From NCBI GenBank assembly GCA_031280685.1, contig JAITGM010000011.1:31599-95598 (forward strand): a stretch of 64,000 nt of DNA. The letters are read 5' to 3'. This document shows positions 16,341 to 24,635 of the stretch, piece by piece; position 1 is the stretch's first letter, and each line of letters opens with the position of its first letter. The notes beneath the pieces were generated by a model. That model saw only the letters and a program-made list of their open reading frames with translations, ran no database searches and was not told the DNA's origin. Position numbers and translations under genes: made by a program. This stretch comes from Christensenellaceae bacterium. GTDB taxonomy: Bacteria > Bacillota > Clostridia > Christensenellales > UBA1750.

Positions 16341-17690
16341 TCAGGCCGCGATATGCAAGAGGTTCACCGCGAAGAGGAAGTACACGATCAACGCGATGGC
16401 ATCGACGATGGTGGTGATGAGGGGGCTTGCCATCACGGCCGGATCGAGCCTGCAGAGCTTTGCCACGATGGGCAACAGGCCGCCGATGGTCTTGGCCACG
16501 ATCACCGTCAGGAACACCGAGAGGCTGACCGTGAGCGAAACCATCGCGCCTGAGGAAGTAAATAACAAGATTCTGCCAAAATTCACTGCGGCCAGCGCCA
16601 AGCCGACCAGGATAGAGATGCGAAACTCCTTCCACAGGACGCGGAGCATGTCGCCAATGCGGATTTCACCGAGCGCGATGCCGCGAATGATCAGCGTTGA
16701 GGACTGCGCGCCCGCGTTGCCGCCGGTATCCATCAGCATGGGGATGAAGGCGGCCAGCGCCACCGAAGATTGCAGCACCCCCTCGAAGCTCGTGATGATG
16801 CTGCCCGTGACCGTGGCGGAAATCATCAAAATCAGCAGCCACAAGACGCGGTCCTTCGAAAGCGAGAGCACGCCGGTCTGTAAATAGGGCTTGTCGTTCG
16901 GGGTCGTCGCCGCCATGATCTGAATATCCTCGGTGTTTTCCTCCTGAATGACGTCCACGACGTCGTCCACGGTGATGAGGCCCACCAGGCGCCCCTCGTT
17001 ATCGACCACGGGCATGGCCGAAAGGTCGTAGCGCGTGAAGGTCTGCGCCACGAGCTCCTTATCATCAAAGGCGTTCACCGCGAGCACGTTTCTTTCCATG
17101 CAATCCGAAAGGAGCGCATCTTCTGGGCTGGTGACGAGCTTATAGAGCGAGATAAAGCCCGTTAAATGGTGGGTTCGGTCGATGGCGTAGAGAAGATCAA
17201 CCGTTTCCTTATCGACCGCGGTCGCGCGCAGCCTGGCGAAGGCTTCCCGAACGGTATAATGGTCGTGCAACTCGACAAACTCGACCGTCATCAGCGAGGC
17301 CGCACTATCTTGCGGGTACTTTAAAAACTCGCTGATCTGCTCCCTCGTGCCCTTATCGACGCTGCGCAGCACGCGCTTGACCACGTTCGCGGGCATTTCC
17401 TCCAAGAAATCCACCGCGTCATCGAGGAAGAGATCCTCAATGACGGCGCGCACCTCGCGGTCTGAAATCGACTCCACGATCATGAGCTGCTGGGCGGTAT
17501 CTTCCATGTAAGAAAACACGTCGGCGCAAAGATCCTTGGGCAGCAGCCGAAAGACCAGCAGCGCACGCTCTTTTGGTAAATCCTCCATGAACGCGGCGAT
17601 ATCCACCGCGTTCATTTCGCGCAGCGCGGACCGAAGCTCAGGCAGCCGATTGCCCTGCAAAAGCGCGCCCAGCTCCTCAAAATGCTCCAT
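16341..17690 (-). CDS. mgtE: Magnesium transporter MgtE
   Basis: Mg2+ channel of 449 residues. The N-terminal MgtE domain (about 10-115) is followed by two CBS domains (about 130-250, TVREAFARLR and PVVDNEGRLVGLITVDDVVDVIQEE, quoted in part) that gate the pore. Five membrane helices (about 280-449) include the pore segment with PMLMDTGGNAGAQSS. The open frame reaches 17822, but ATG 17690 has AAAGGAGGGG at the right distance and gives the family N-terminus. A 265-nt leader with intrinsic terminators precedes it. Confidence 0.95.
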   Translation of the reverse strand: MEHFEELGALLQGNRLPELRSALREMNAVDIAAFMEDLPKERALLVFRLLPKDLCADVFSYMEDTAQQLMIVESISDREVRAVIEDLFLDDAVDFLEEMPANVVKRVLRSVDKGTREQISEFLKYPQDSAASLMTVEFVELHDHYTVREAFARLRATAVDKETVDLLYAIDRTHHLTGFISLYKLVTSPEDALLSDCMERNVLAVNAFDDKELVAQTFTRYDLSAMPVVDNEGRLVGLITVDDVVDVIQEENTEDIQIMAATTPNDKPYLQTGVLSLSKDRVLWLLILMISATVTGSIITSFEGVLQSSVALAAFIPMLMDTGGNAGAQSSTLIIRGIALGEIRIGDMLRVLWKEFRISILVGLALAAVNFGRILLFTSSGAMVSLTVSLSVFLTVIVAKTIGGLLPIVAKLCRLDPAVMASPLITTIVDAIALIVYFLFAVNLLHIAA

Positions 17691-17955
17691 GGGGTGCCCC
17701 TCCTTTATGAATTCCTCCCTTTTCCCCGCGAAAGCCCTTTCGCGGGCGCAAAAAGCACGGGCCAATCGCAAAACATGCCCGTGGGAAGATAAAGGCCGCC
17801 CGGAAGGGCGCATGCACGGCAAAAAAGGCTAGTTCCGCGCCAAACGGACGCGGAAGTGCCTACTTCGGCCGGGCATGGCTTCGCCCGGGCCGCATTTACC
17901 GTTCCCGTCCATCCGCTTTCACCGCCCTTTGCCCCATAAATTCGAACTTCTTCGT
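17691..17955 (-). promoter_or_regulatory. Structured 5' leader of mgtE, candidate riboswitch or attenuator
   Basis: Between the promoter and the mgtE ribosome site lie four predicted stem-loops on the minus strand. They are 17890-17867 (GCCCGGGC with GCCCGGCC), 17860-17827 (CTTCCGCG with CGCGGAA, then six T), 17783-17756 (CACGGGC with GCCCGTG, then CTTTTTG), and 17746-17725 just before the RBS. Two of them look like intrinsic terminators. I could not match the sequence to the M-box consensus or another named riboswitch. Confidence 0.5.
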
Positions 17956-17959
17956 ATGG

Positions 17960-18547
17960 TCAATATACCAAAGGCCCGGCAAGGCTGTCAATCCTCCGGG
18001 CTTTGGAAGGCCGCATATTGCCCTTGCCTGCGCGCGAACCCGCCGGGCGCACCTCGCCGGGCGGCGGGGCTTTGGACGCGGTGGGCGCCAGGTAGCGCCC
18101 CTCGTTTAAAAATTGGTTGAAGCGCCCGCGCTGGTCGCTTGCCTTGGGCCAAAGGAAGTGCAGGGTCGCGGGATCCATGCCGTCTGTGAAGCAGTCGAGC
18201 GAGCCATACCCGCAGGGCGAAAGGCCGCCGTCCTCGGCGATGGTGCGCACCAGGCAGACGAAGTCGCCGGGCGCGGGCACGCGCCATCTCAGCCTTTCGT
18301 CGCCCCATTCGAAGTAGGGCAGCTCCAGGCCGCCAAGTGGCAGGATGATGCCCTCCTCAAGCTTGCCATAGACGTAGCGGCGCAGGGCAAGCCCCTCTTC
18401 CACAACCACGCAAAGAAGAATCTCCTCCGACCCGCGAAAAAGGTTGTTTTCCATAAGGGCTTCGGGCAGATCCCGCGCGAAACAGGGCGCGACAAGCGCG
18501 AGCAGGCAGAAAAGCAAGGCCGCCAGCACGCAAAGAGGCTTCATCAT
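17960..18547 (-). CDS. Exported hypothetical protein
   Basis: 195-residue protein with an N-terminal signal peptide (MMKPLCVLAALLFCLLALV, cleavage probably after CFA near residue 24). The mature part has EEILLCVVVEEGLALRRYVYG, an acidic/aromatic middle, and a basic tail; I recognise no domain. The frame is open upstream to 18661, but the hydrophobic leader and the promoter argue for ATG 18547 (or 18544). The -10 element ends 7 nt before the first ATG, so the message may be leaderless. The mgtE promoter lies in its 3' end. Confidence 0.6.
   Translation of the reverse strand: MMKPLCVLAALLFCLLALVAPCFARDLPEALMENNLFRGSEEILLCVVVEEGLALRRYVYGKLEEGIILPLGGLELPYFEWGDERLRWRVPAPGDFVCLVRTIAEDGGLSPCGYGSLDCFTDGMDPATLHFLWPKASDQRGRFNQFLNEGRYLAPTASKAPPPGEVRPAGSRAGKGNMRPSKARRIDSLAGPLVY
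17962..17991 (-). promoter_or_regulatory. Sigma-A promoter of mgtE
   Basis: Minus strand TTGACA (17991-17986), 18 nt, TATATT (17967-17962). It lies within the last codons of the upstream exported-protein gene on the same strand, so mgtE is independently transcribed. Confidence 0.75.
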
Positions 18548-18554
18548 GCCTTTC

Positions 18555-18583
18555 AGTATAGCCCCTTCGCCCAAGGCCTTCAA
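18555..18583 (-). promoter_or_regulatory. Promoter for the exported protein, possibly leaderless
   Basis: Minus strand TTGAAG (18583-18578), 17 nt, TATACT (18560-18555). The start point would fall at about 18548, one base before the first ATG at 18547. Confidence 0.55.
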
Positions 18584-18706
18584 GCCCGCCGCGATTTTCC
18601 CTGAAAATCCGGTTTTTTTTCGCAGGCCTGCTGCATGAAAAAGGCTCGGCGAGAGCGTCAAGCTCCGCGCCGGAGCCGGGCAAAGGTCAAAAATGCGCGG
18701 GACGGC

Positions 18707-18862
18707 TCAGTCATTGCGCTTGTCAAACTGGCTAAGATAGCGCTTGCGCAGATAGGCCTCGTAGGCGGGGCACTCGCCTTGCCTCGCCGCATGCGGGCAC
18801 GCGTAGAAATTGCAGTTCGGGCCTGCAACATCGTTCGTTTGGCAGTCTGAAAACGCAGCCAT
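18707..18862 (-). CDS. Small cysteine-rich protein, 51 aa
   Basis: A short gene with a good ribosome site (GGGGAGGAAGAG) before the ATG at 18862 and its own promoter. The product has four cysteines (residues 7, 17, 22 and 31) in the pattern C-x9-C-x4-C-x8-C: SDCQTN, PNCNFYACPH, GECPAYEAYL. The rest is aromatic and basic. A metal-binding or disulphide fold is plausible. I do not recognise the family. Confidence 0.65.
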   Translation of the reverse strand: MAAFSDCQTNDVAGPNCNFYACPHAARQGECPAYEAYLRKRYLSQFDKRND

Positions 18863-18899
18863 ATTCTCTTCCTCCCCTATAACTTCATTCGTATAAGTG

Positions 18900-18929
18900 A
18901 GTATAACATGGTGCGTTAACCAGTTTCAA
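18900..18929 (-). promoter_or_regulatory. Promoter for the Cys-rich small protein
   Basis: Minus strand TTGAAA (18929-18924), 18 nt, TATACT (18905-18900), giving a leader of about 30 nt. Confidence 0.6.
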
Positions 18930-19023
18930 CCACGTAGGCTATTTGCCCCTTCCGTATGCGCCTTGCGCCCAAGGCCTTCAAGCCGCCGCTGTTTTGCGCC
19001 GTTTTTGCGGCTTTCGGGCGCGT

Positions 19024-19052
19024 TTTACATTTCCGCCGCCCTGGTGTATACT
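19024..19052 (+). promoter_or_regulatory. Promoter of the aldolase gene
   Basis: TTTACA (19024-19029), 17 nt, TATACT (19047-19052), 65 bp before the aldolase ATG. Confidence 0.65.
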
Positions 19053-19116
19053 AACCGCAAAGCTTTTTGGGCGAGTTTCGCCGATTTTGCATCCATTTTA
19101 AAGGAGGAAAACTCTT

Positions 19117-19983
19117 ATGCCCTTGGTCAGCGCAAAAGCCATGCTCGAAAAGGCAGCGGCCGGCGGCTATGCCGTGGCTCACATCAACATCAACAACCTC
19201 GAATGGACCAAGGCCGTGCTGCTCACGGCGCAAAAGGCGAATTCGCCCGTGATTTTGGGCGTTTCGGCCGGAGCCGCCAAGTACATGGGCGGCTATAAGA
19301 CCGTCGTGGCCATGACGCGGGCCCTGCTCGAAGATTTAAACATCAGCGTGCCCGTGGCGCTGCACCTCGACCACGGCGGCTTCGATGATGCGGTTGCCTG
19401 CATCAACGCGGGCTTCTCCTCGGTGATGTTCGACGGCTCGCACTACCCAATCGACGAAAACATCGAAAAAACGCGAATTCTGCGCGATGCCTGCGGCGTT
19501 TTGGGCCTCTCGCTCGAAGCCGAGGTCGGCGCCATCGGCGGCGAGGAAGACGGCGTTTTGGGCGGCGGTGAGCTGGCCGACCCGGTCGAGTGCAAGCGCG
19601 TCGCCGATTTGGGGGTGGACATGCTGGCGGCCGGCATCGGCAACATCCACGGCAAATACCCGGCAAACTGGCCGGGGCTGAACTTCGATGTGCTGGGCAA
19701 GATTCACGAAGCGGTCGGCGGCAAGCCGCTGGTGCTGCACGGCGGCACCGGAATCCCCGATGAAATGGTGCGCCGCGCCATCACGCTGGGCGTGGCGAAG
19801 ATCAACGTCAACACCGAATGCCAGCTCGCCTTTCAGGAGGCGACCAGGGCCTACATCGAGTCCGGCGCCGACCAAAACGGCAAGGGATTTGACCCGCGCA
19901 AACTGCTGGCGCCCGGATATGAGGCCATTTGCGCCAAGGTGCTTGAGAAGATTACGCTCTTTGGCTCCGCCGGGAAGGCCTAG
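19117..19983 (+). CDS. fba: Class II fructose-bisphosphate aldolase
   Basis: Zinc-dependent cleavage of fructose-1,6-bisphosphate in glycolysis. The 288 residues include the zinc-binding HLDHGG (about 84-89), VMFDGSHYP, EAEVGAIGGEEDG, IGNIHGKYP and the C-terminal HGGTGIPDE with NVNTECQ. Related tagatose-bisphosphate aldolases share this fold, so ketohexose bisphosphate specificity is not absolute. The start has AAAGGAGGA. A PNPOx-like gene follows after 4 nt. Confidence 0.93.
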   Translation: MPLVSAKAMLEKAAAGGYAVAHININNLEWTKAVLLTAQKANSPVILGVSAGAAKYMGGYKTVVAMTRALLEDLNISVPVALHLDHGGFDDAVACINAGFSSVMFDGSHYPIDENIEKTRILRDACGVLGLSLEAEVGAIGGEEDGVLGGGELADPVECKRVADLGVDMLAAGIGNIHGKYPANWPGLNFDVLGKIHEAVGGKPLVLHGGTGIPDEMVRRAITLGVAKINVNTECQLAFQEATRAYIESGADQNGKGFDPRKLLAPGYEAICAKVLEKITLFGSAGKA

Positions 19984-19987
19984 CGCC

Positions 19988-20470
19988 ATGAGAAGGAGCG
20001 ATAGGGAAATCACCGACCTTGCCCGCATCGAAGAAATCATCCGGGGCTGCGATGTTCTGCGCCTCGGGCTCAACGACGGGGGCTACCCCTACGTCGTGCC
20101 GCTGAACTTCGGCTTTGAGATGCTGGATGGCCTGCCCGTGTTCTATTTCCATTGCGCGCTCGAGGGCAAGAAGCTCGAGCTCATCAAAAACGACCCGCGC
20201 GCCTTCTTCGAGCTCGACCGGGCCCATCGTTTGGTTCTAAGCGACGACGCGGCGCGGTGCACCATGGAGTATGAATCCGTAATGGGGCGCGGGCTCTGCG
20301 CCTTCATCGAGGACGAGGCCGAAAAACTCCGCGCGTTGCGCCTGCTTTTGGGCCAATACCGCGAAGGGGCGGGGAACATGCCCCTTCGCTCCGAAGCCGT
20401 GGCGGTTACCTGCGCGTTTAAGCTGGAAAGCAGCCAGATCACGGCCAAGGCGCGCAAGGTCGCGCCCTAG
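19988..20470 (+). CDS. Pyridoxamine 5'-phosphate oxidase-like (NimA-type) flavin protein
   Basis: 160-residue split-barrel protein. The pattern RLGLNDGGYPYVVPLNFGFE followed by FYFHCALEGKKLELI and RAFFELD is that of the NimA/PNPOx-like family that binds FMN, F420 or heme. Members are often annotated as nitroimidazole resistance proteins, but the substrate here is unknown. ATG 19988 is chosen because the frame upstream only reads through fba in another phase. The ribosome site is poor (stop-to-start gap 4 nt), suggesting coupling to fba. Confidence 0.8.
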   Translation: MRRSDREITDLARIEEIIRGCDVLRLGLNDGGYPYVVPLNFGFEMLDGLPVFYFHCALEGKKLELIKNDPRAFFELDRAHRLVLSDDAARCTMEYESVMGRGLCAFIEDEAEKLRALRLLLGQYREGAGNMPLRSEAVAVTCAFKLESSQITAKARKVAP

Positions 20471-20497
20471 AGAATTTAAAACCGAAAGGGTTATGAC

Positions 20498-22228
20498 ATG
20501 AAGGAACTTCTTCTAGGCAACGAAGCCATCGCCAGGGGCGCCTGGGAGGCTGGCGCAACGGTTTCTACCGCCTACCCTGGCACTCCCTCAACCGAAATCA
20601 CCGAAGAGCTGGCGAAGTTCAGCGAAATCTATTGCGAATGGTCGCCCAACGAAAAGGTTGCGCTCGAGGTTGCCCTTGGCGCCTCAATGGGCGGCGCGCG
20701 CGCGATCTGCTGCATGAAGCACGTGGGCGTCAACGTGGCGGCCGATCCCCTCTTCACCGCGGCCTACACCGGCGTGAACGGCGGGCTGGTGCTTATCGCG
20801 GCTGATGACCCCGGCATGCACTCCTCCCAAAACGAGCAGGACTCGCGCTTTTACGCAAGGAGCGCGCATGTGCCCATGCTCGAACCCTCTTCAAGCGAGG
20901 AATGCCTTCTCTTCACCAAAAAGGCCTTTGAGTTGAGCGAGAATTACGACAGCCCGGTGATGCTTCGGCTCGTCACCCGCATCGCGCACGCAAGGTCGCT
21001 GGTTCAGCCCGGCCAAAGGGAGGAAACTCCCCTGAAGCCCTACGAAAAGAATCCCCGCAAGTACGTGATGATGCCAGGCTTCGCGCGCGGGCGCCATGTG
21101 GCCGTCGAGGCGCGCGAAAAAAGGCTTTTGAGTGAAATCTCGGCCCTCGGGCTCAACAAAATCGAGTGGAACGACCCGTCTTTGGGCGTGATTTGCTCAG
21201 GCTCAGCCTATAACTATGTAAAAGAAGCCCTGCCGGCTGCCTCAGTGCTCAAGCTCGGCCTGGTTTACCCGCTCGATGTGGAGCTCATCAAGGAATTCGC
21301 CCAAAAGGTCGAAAAGCTCGTCGTGGTCGAGGAGCTTGAGCCCTTCTTCGAGGAGCAAATCAAAGCCTTGGGGCTCCCCGTCTCTGGCAAGGAAAAGACC
21401 GGCCTGCAGGGCGAGCTCTTTTCGCGCAAGCTGGGGCAGCTCTTTGGCGCGGAAGCGCCCGCGGGTCCGGCTGAAACCCCGAATTTGCCCCAAAGGCCGC
21501 CGGTGCTCTGCCCGGGCTGCCCGCACCGCGCCGTTTTTCACGTGCTGCGCAAGATGAATTTCGTCGTCGCCGCCGATATTGGCTGCTATACCCTGGGTGC
21601 GCTGCCGCCGCTGAACGCGGTCGATTCTGTGGTCTGCATGGGCGCCTCGATCGGTATGGCCATGGGGCTTGAAAAGGCGCGAGGCCGCGATTTCGCGCAA
21701 AAGACGGTTTCCGTCATCGGGGATTCGACCTTTGTGCATTCCGGCATCACAGGGTTGATCGACCTGGTTTATAACAAGGGCAATTCCACGGTCATCATCG
21801 TCGATAATTCCACCACCGGCATGACGGGCCACCAGCCAAACCCCACTACCGGCCAGGATATTCACTTCCGGGCAGCGCCGCAGCTGAGCCTTGAGCGGCT
21901 CTGCGAGGCGGTCGGCGTGCAGTCGGTCAAAGTCGTCGATCCCTTCGACCTCGCGGCCCTGGAGGGCATTTTGAAGGAAGAAACCGCCAAAGATGGCCCC
22001 TCGGTCGTCATCGCGCGCAGGCCCTGCGCGCTGCTCAGCCGCGAAAAAAAGCCTCCGCTGCGCGTGAAGGCGGAGGCCTGCATCCGCTGCGGCGCCTGCC
22101 TGCGCATCGGCTGCCCGGCCATTTCCATGGGCCAAGGGGGCCTTTCCATCGACCCCGCCCTGTGCGTCGGCTGCGGGCTTTGCGCCGGGCTATGCCCCAA
22201 ATCCGCCATCGAAGGAGGCACGCTATGA
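20498..22228 (+). CDS. iorA: Indolepyruvate:ferredoxin oxidoreductase, alpha subunit
   Basis: Thiamine-diphosphate enzyme that oxidatively decarboxylates arylpyruvates (from Trp, Phe, Tyr) to aryl-acetyl-CoA and reduces ferredoxin. The 576 residues begin with the pyruvate-oxidoreductase N-terminal domain (GNEAIARGAWEAGA, YPGTPSTEI). The ThDP domain follows (CPGCPHRAVFHVLR, GDSTFVHSGI), and then two 4Fe-4S motifs at about 528-575 (CIRCGACLRIGCP and CVGCGLCAGLCP). It overlaps iorB by 4 nt. Oxygen-sensitive, consistent with an anaerobe. Confidence 0.95.
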   Translation: MKELLLGNEAIARGAWEAGATVSTAYPGTPSTEITEELAKFSEIYCEWSPNEKVALEVALGASMGGARAICCMKHVGVNVAADPLFTAAYTGVNGGLVLIAADDPGMHSSQNEQDSRFYARSAHVPMLEPSSSEECLLFTKKAFELSENYDSPVMLRLVTRIAHARSLVQPGQREETPLKPYEKNPRKYVMMPGFARGRHVAVEAREKRLLSEISALGLNKIEWNDPSLGVICSGSAYNYVKEALPAASVLKLGLVYPLDVELIKEFAQKVEKLVVVEELEPFFEEQIKALGLPVSGKEKTGLQGELFSRKLGQLFGAEAPAGPAETPNLPQRPPVLCPGCPHRAVFHVLRKMNFVVAADIGCYTLGALPPLNAVDSVVCMGASIGMAMGLEKARGRDFAQKTVSVIGDSTFVHSGITGLIDLVYNKGNSTVIIVDNSTTGMTGHQPNPTTGQDIHFRAAPQLSLERLCEAVGVQSVKVVDPFDLAALEGILKEETAKDGPSVVIARRPCALLSREKKPPLRVKAEACIRCGACLRIGCPAISMGQGGLSIDPALCVGCGLCAGLCPKSAIEGGTL

Positions 22229-22797
22229 GCAAGGCCTTAAATCTCGTCATCGTGGGCGTCGGCGGCCAGGGCACCCTGCTCGCCAGCCGGGTCTTAGGCT
22301 CCATCGCGGGCCAGTTGGGGCTCGACGTGAAGCTCAGCGAGGTGCACGGCATGAGCCAGCGCGGCGGCTCCGTGACCACCTGCGTGCGCATGGGCGAAAC
22401 CGTCCACTCCCCCCTCGTCGAGCAAGGCGGCGCGGATTTCATCTTGGCCTTTGAGGAGCTTGAAGCCCTTCGCGCCCTGCCCTATCTCAAAAAAGGCGGC
22501 TCTGTCATCGTTAACACCCAGCAGATCCTTCCGCTGCCGGTCATCATCGGGGCCGAAAAGTACCCCGAGGGCATTCTCACGCGCCTGCGGGGCGAATGCG
22601 AGACCATCGCCCTGGATGCCCTGCCCTTGGCGACCAAGGCGGGCAACGCGCGCGCGGTGAACACCGTGCTGCTCGGTCGGCTGGCCAAGTCCCTCCCGCA
22701 CGAAAAGGCCCTTTGGCACAGGGCACTTGAAGAAACCCTGCCCCCGCGCTTCCTCGAGGCCAATTTAAAGGCCTTTGAGGCAGGCTATGCGCTCTAA
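22225..22797 (+). CDS. iorB: Indolepyruvate:ferredoxin oxidoreductase, beta subunit
   Basis: Gamma-type domain subunit (190 residues) of the same enzyme, with the nucleotide/CoA-binding VIVGVGGQGTLLASRVLG at the N-terminus and the EVHGMSQRGG motif near residue 42. The ATG overlaps the iorA stop (ATGA) and has GAAGGAGG upstream, so the subunits are made together. The frame is open further upstream but only as a shadow of iorA. Confidence 0.95.
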   Translation: MSKALNLVIVGVGGQGTLLASRVLGSIAGQLGLDVKLSEVHGMSQRGGSVTTCVRMGETVHSPLVEQGGADFILAFEELEALRALPYLKKGGSVIVNTQQILPLPVIIGAEKYPEGILTRLRGECETIALDALPLATKAGNARAVNTVLLGRLAKSLPHEKALWHRALEETLPPRFLEANLKAFEAGYAL

Positions 22798-22832
22798 AAG
22801 GCGAATCCCTCATCGAAAGGCGTGAATCCCCC

Positions 22833-24140
22833 ATGTTTTGGAACAAACCCATAGAAACCATGAAAAGGGAAGAGCTTGAGCGGCTCCAGCTCGAGCGGCT
22901 GCGGGCGACCGTGCGGCGCGTCTACCAAAACGTGCCGCTCTACCGCATGCGAATGCAAGAAAAAGGCCTCGTCCCCGAGGATATCAAGACCTTGCAAGAC
23001 GTTCAAAAGCTGCCCTTCACCCAAAAGACCGATCTGCGCGACGAATACCCCTATGGCCTCTTCGCCGCCCCGCGCGAGGAGATCGTGCGCGTGCACGCAT
23101 CATCAGGCACCACGGGCAAGCCAGTCGTGGCCGGCTACACACAGGCCGATCTGCAGATCTGGGCCGAGGTCGTGGCGCGCTGCCTTGGCTGCGCGGATGT
23201 GGACTACCGCGACACCGTGCAGGTCGCCTACGGCTATGGCCTTTTCACCGGCGGCCTGGGCCTGCACGACGGTGCCCAGCGCGTGGGCGCGCAGGTGGTG
23301 CCGATCTCATCTGGCAACACCCAGCGCCAGCTCATGCTCATGGAGGATCTGGGTTCCACGGTGCTGGCCTGCACCCCCTCCTACGCGCTGATGATCGGCG
23401 AAAGCCTGCGCGATTCTGGCTTTGATTTAACGCGCCTGAAGCTGCGCAAGGGCGTCTTTGGCGCCGAACCATGGACGGAAGGCATGCGCGACCAGATCGA
23501 AGGGCTTTTGGGCATCCAGGCGCTCGACATCTACGGCCTGACCGAAACCATGGGTCCGGGCGTGGCCATGGAGTGCCTAGAAGGCAGAAATGGCCTGCAC
23601 GTCTGGGAAGACCACTTCCTGATCGAGATTTTAGATCCGGAAAGCGGCGCCCCCCTGCCGGACGGCGAAACCGGCGAGCTGGTCATCAGCACCATCAGCA
23701 AGGAGGGAATGCCCCTTCTTCGCTACCGCACCCATGACTTGACCTCCATCCTCCCCGAACCCTGCGCCTGCGGCCGCACGCACCGCCGCATCCGCCGCCT
23801 GCGCGGCCGCACCGATGATATGCTCATCATCCGCGGCGTCAACGTCTTCCCCTCACAGGTCGAGGCAGCCATCATGGGCATCGAGGGCATCGCGCCGCGC
23901 TACCTGCTGGTGGTCGATCGCGTCAACAACCTAGACACGCTTGAGGTACAGGTCGAGCTGATGCCGAACCTACCCTTCGACGAGGTTCGCCAGATCGAAC
24001 GGCTCGAAGGCCAGGTTCGCAGGGCAGTCGAGCAGGTTTTGAACCTCTCGGTCCGCCTGCGCCTCGTGGAGCCGGGCTCCATCGAGCGCAGCGAGGGCAA
24101 GTCCAGGCGCGTGCTCGACAAGCGCACGCTCTTCAACTAA
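22833..24140 (+). CDS. paaK: Phenylacetate-CoA ligase family protein
   Basis: Adenylate-forming ligase of 435 residues. The ATP loop SSGTTGKPVV is at about 90, YGLTETMGPG at about 232, and the C-terminal RTDDMLIIRGVNVFP hinge precedes the lid domain. In an operon with iorAB it is more likely to work in reverse, making ATP from aryl-acetyl-CoA, than to activate phenylacetate; that direction is inferred from the fermentation context known in anaerobic archaea and Clostridia. Gap to iorB is 35 nt and to the ACT gene 15 nt. Confidence 0.92.
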   Translation: MFWNKPIETMKREELERLQLERLRATVRRVYQNVPLYRMRMQEKGLVPEDIKTLQDVQKLPFTQKTDLRDEYPYGLFAAPREEIVRVHASSGTTGKPVVAGYTQADLQIWAEVVARCLGCADVDYRDTVQVAYGYGLFTGGLGLHDGAQRVGAQVVPISSGNTQRQLMLMEDLGSTVLACTPSYALMIGESLRDSGFDLTRLKLRKGVFGAEPWTEGMRDQIEGLLGIQALDIYGLTETMGPGVAMECLEGRNGLHVWEDHFLIEILDPESGAPLPDGETGELVISTISKEGMPLLRYRTHDLTSILPEPCACGRTHRRIRRLRGRTDDMLIIRGVNVFPSQVEAAIMGIEGIAPRYLLVVDRVNNLDTLEVQVELMPNLPFDEVRQIERLEGQVRRAVEQVLNLSVRLRLVEPGSIERSEGKSRRVLDKRTLFN

Positions 24141-24155
24141 AGGAGGCGCGTTTTC

Positions 24156-24584
24156 GTGTTCATTCAGCAGCTTTCGGTCTATATCGAAAACCACCAGGGC
24201 CGCCTGGCCGATTTTTGCGCCCTCTTGGGCGGGAACGACATCGACCTTTCGGCCCTTTCCATCGCCGATACCTCGAATTTCGGCTTGATTCGCGCCATCG
24301 TGAGCGATAATGAAAAGGCCCTCGCCCTTTTGCAGCAAAACGGCTTTGCGGCAAGCCTTACGCCGGTGCTCGCCGTTTCCGTGGCGGATGCGCCTAGCGG
24401 TCTTGCGGCGATCTTGCAGATCCTGCGCGAGGGCGGCCTTTCCATCGAGTACCTTTACTCCTTCATGCGGCGGATCAACCACGAGGCGGTCATCCTCTTT
24501 CGGTTCGATCAGCCTGAACCTGCGGCAAAGCTATTGCTGAGCCGGGGCGTTCGCCTGCTGAGCCAAGAAGAGATCGCTTCCTAA
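24156..24584 (+). CDS. ACT-domain amino-acid-binding protein
   Basis: 142-residue protein of two tandem ACT domains (about 1-68 and 70-140), each starting with a beta strand (FIQQLSVYIENHQGRL and LTPVLAVSVADAPSGL). Starts with GTG behind AAAGGAGG. Such proteins regularly accompany paaK/ior operons and probably sense the aromatic amino acid being degraded. No catalytic residues are expected. Last gene of the operon. Confidence 0.85.
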   Translation: MFIQQLSVYIENHQGRLADFCALLGGNDIDLSALSIADTSNFGLIRAIVSDNEKALALLQQNGFAASLTPVLAVSVADAPSGLAAILQILREGGLSIEYLYSFMRRINHEAVILFRFDQPEPAAKLLLSRGVRLLSQEEIAS

Positions 24585-24602
24585 ACCCCGTTCATAAATG
24601 AC

Positions 24603-24634
24603 AATGGCACCGAAGCCGCGGCTTCGGTGCCATT
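24603..24634. repeat. 32-bp perfect palindrome
   Basis: Bases 24603-24634 are a perfect inverted repeat centred on CCGCGG, with arms containing GGCACCGAAGC. It separates the ior operon from the decaying region. It could act as a bidirectional terminator, although T-runs are short. The arm GGCACCGAAGC also occurs in the repeats after groEL. Confidence 0.75.
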
Positions 24635-24635
24635 T

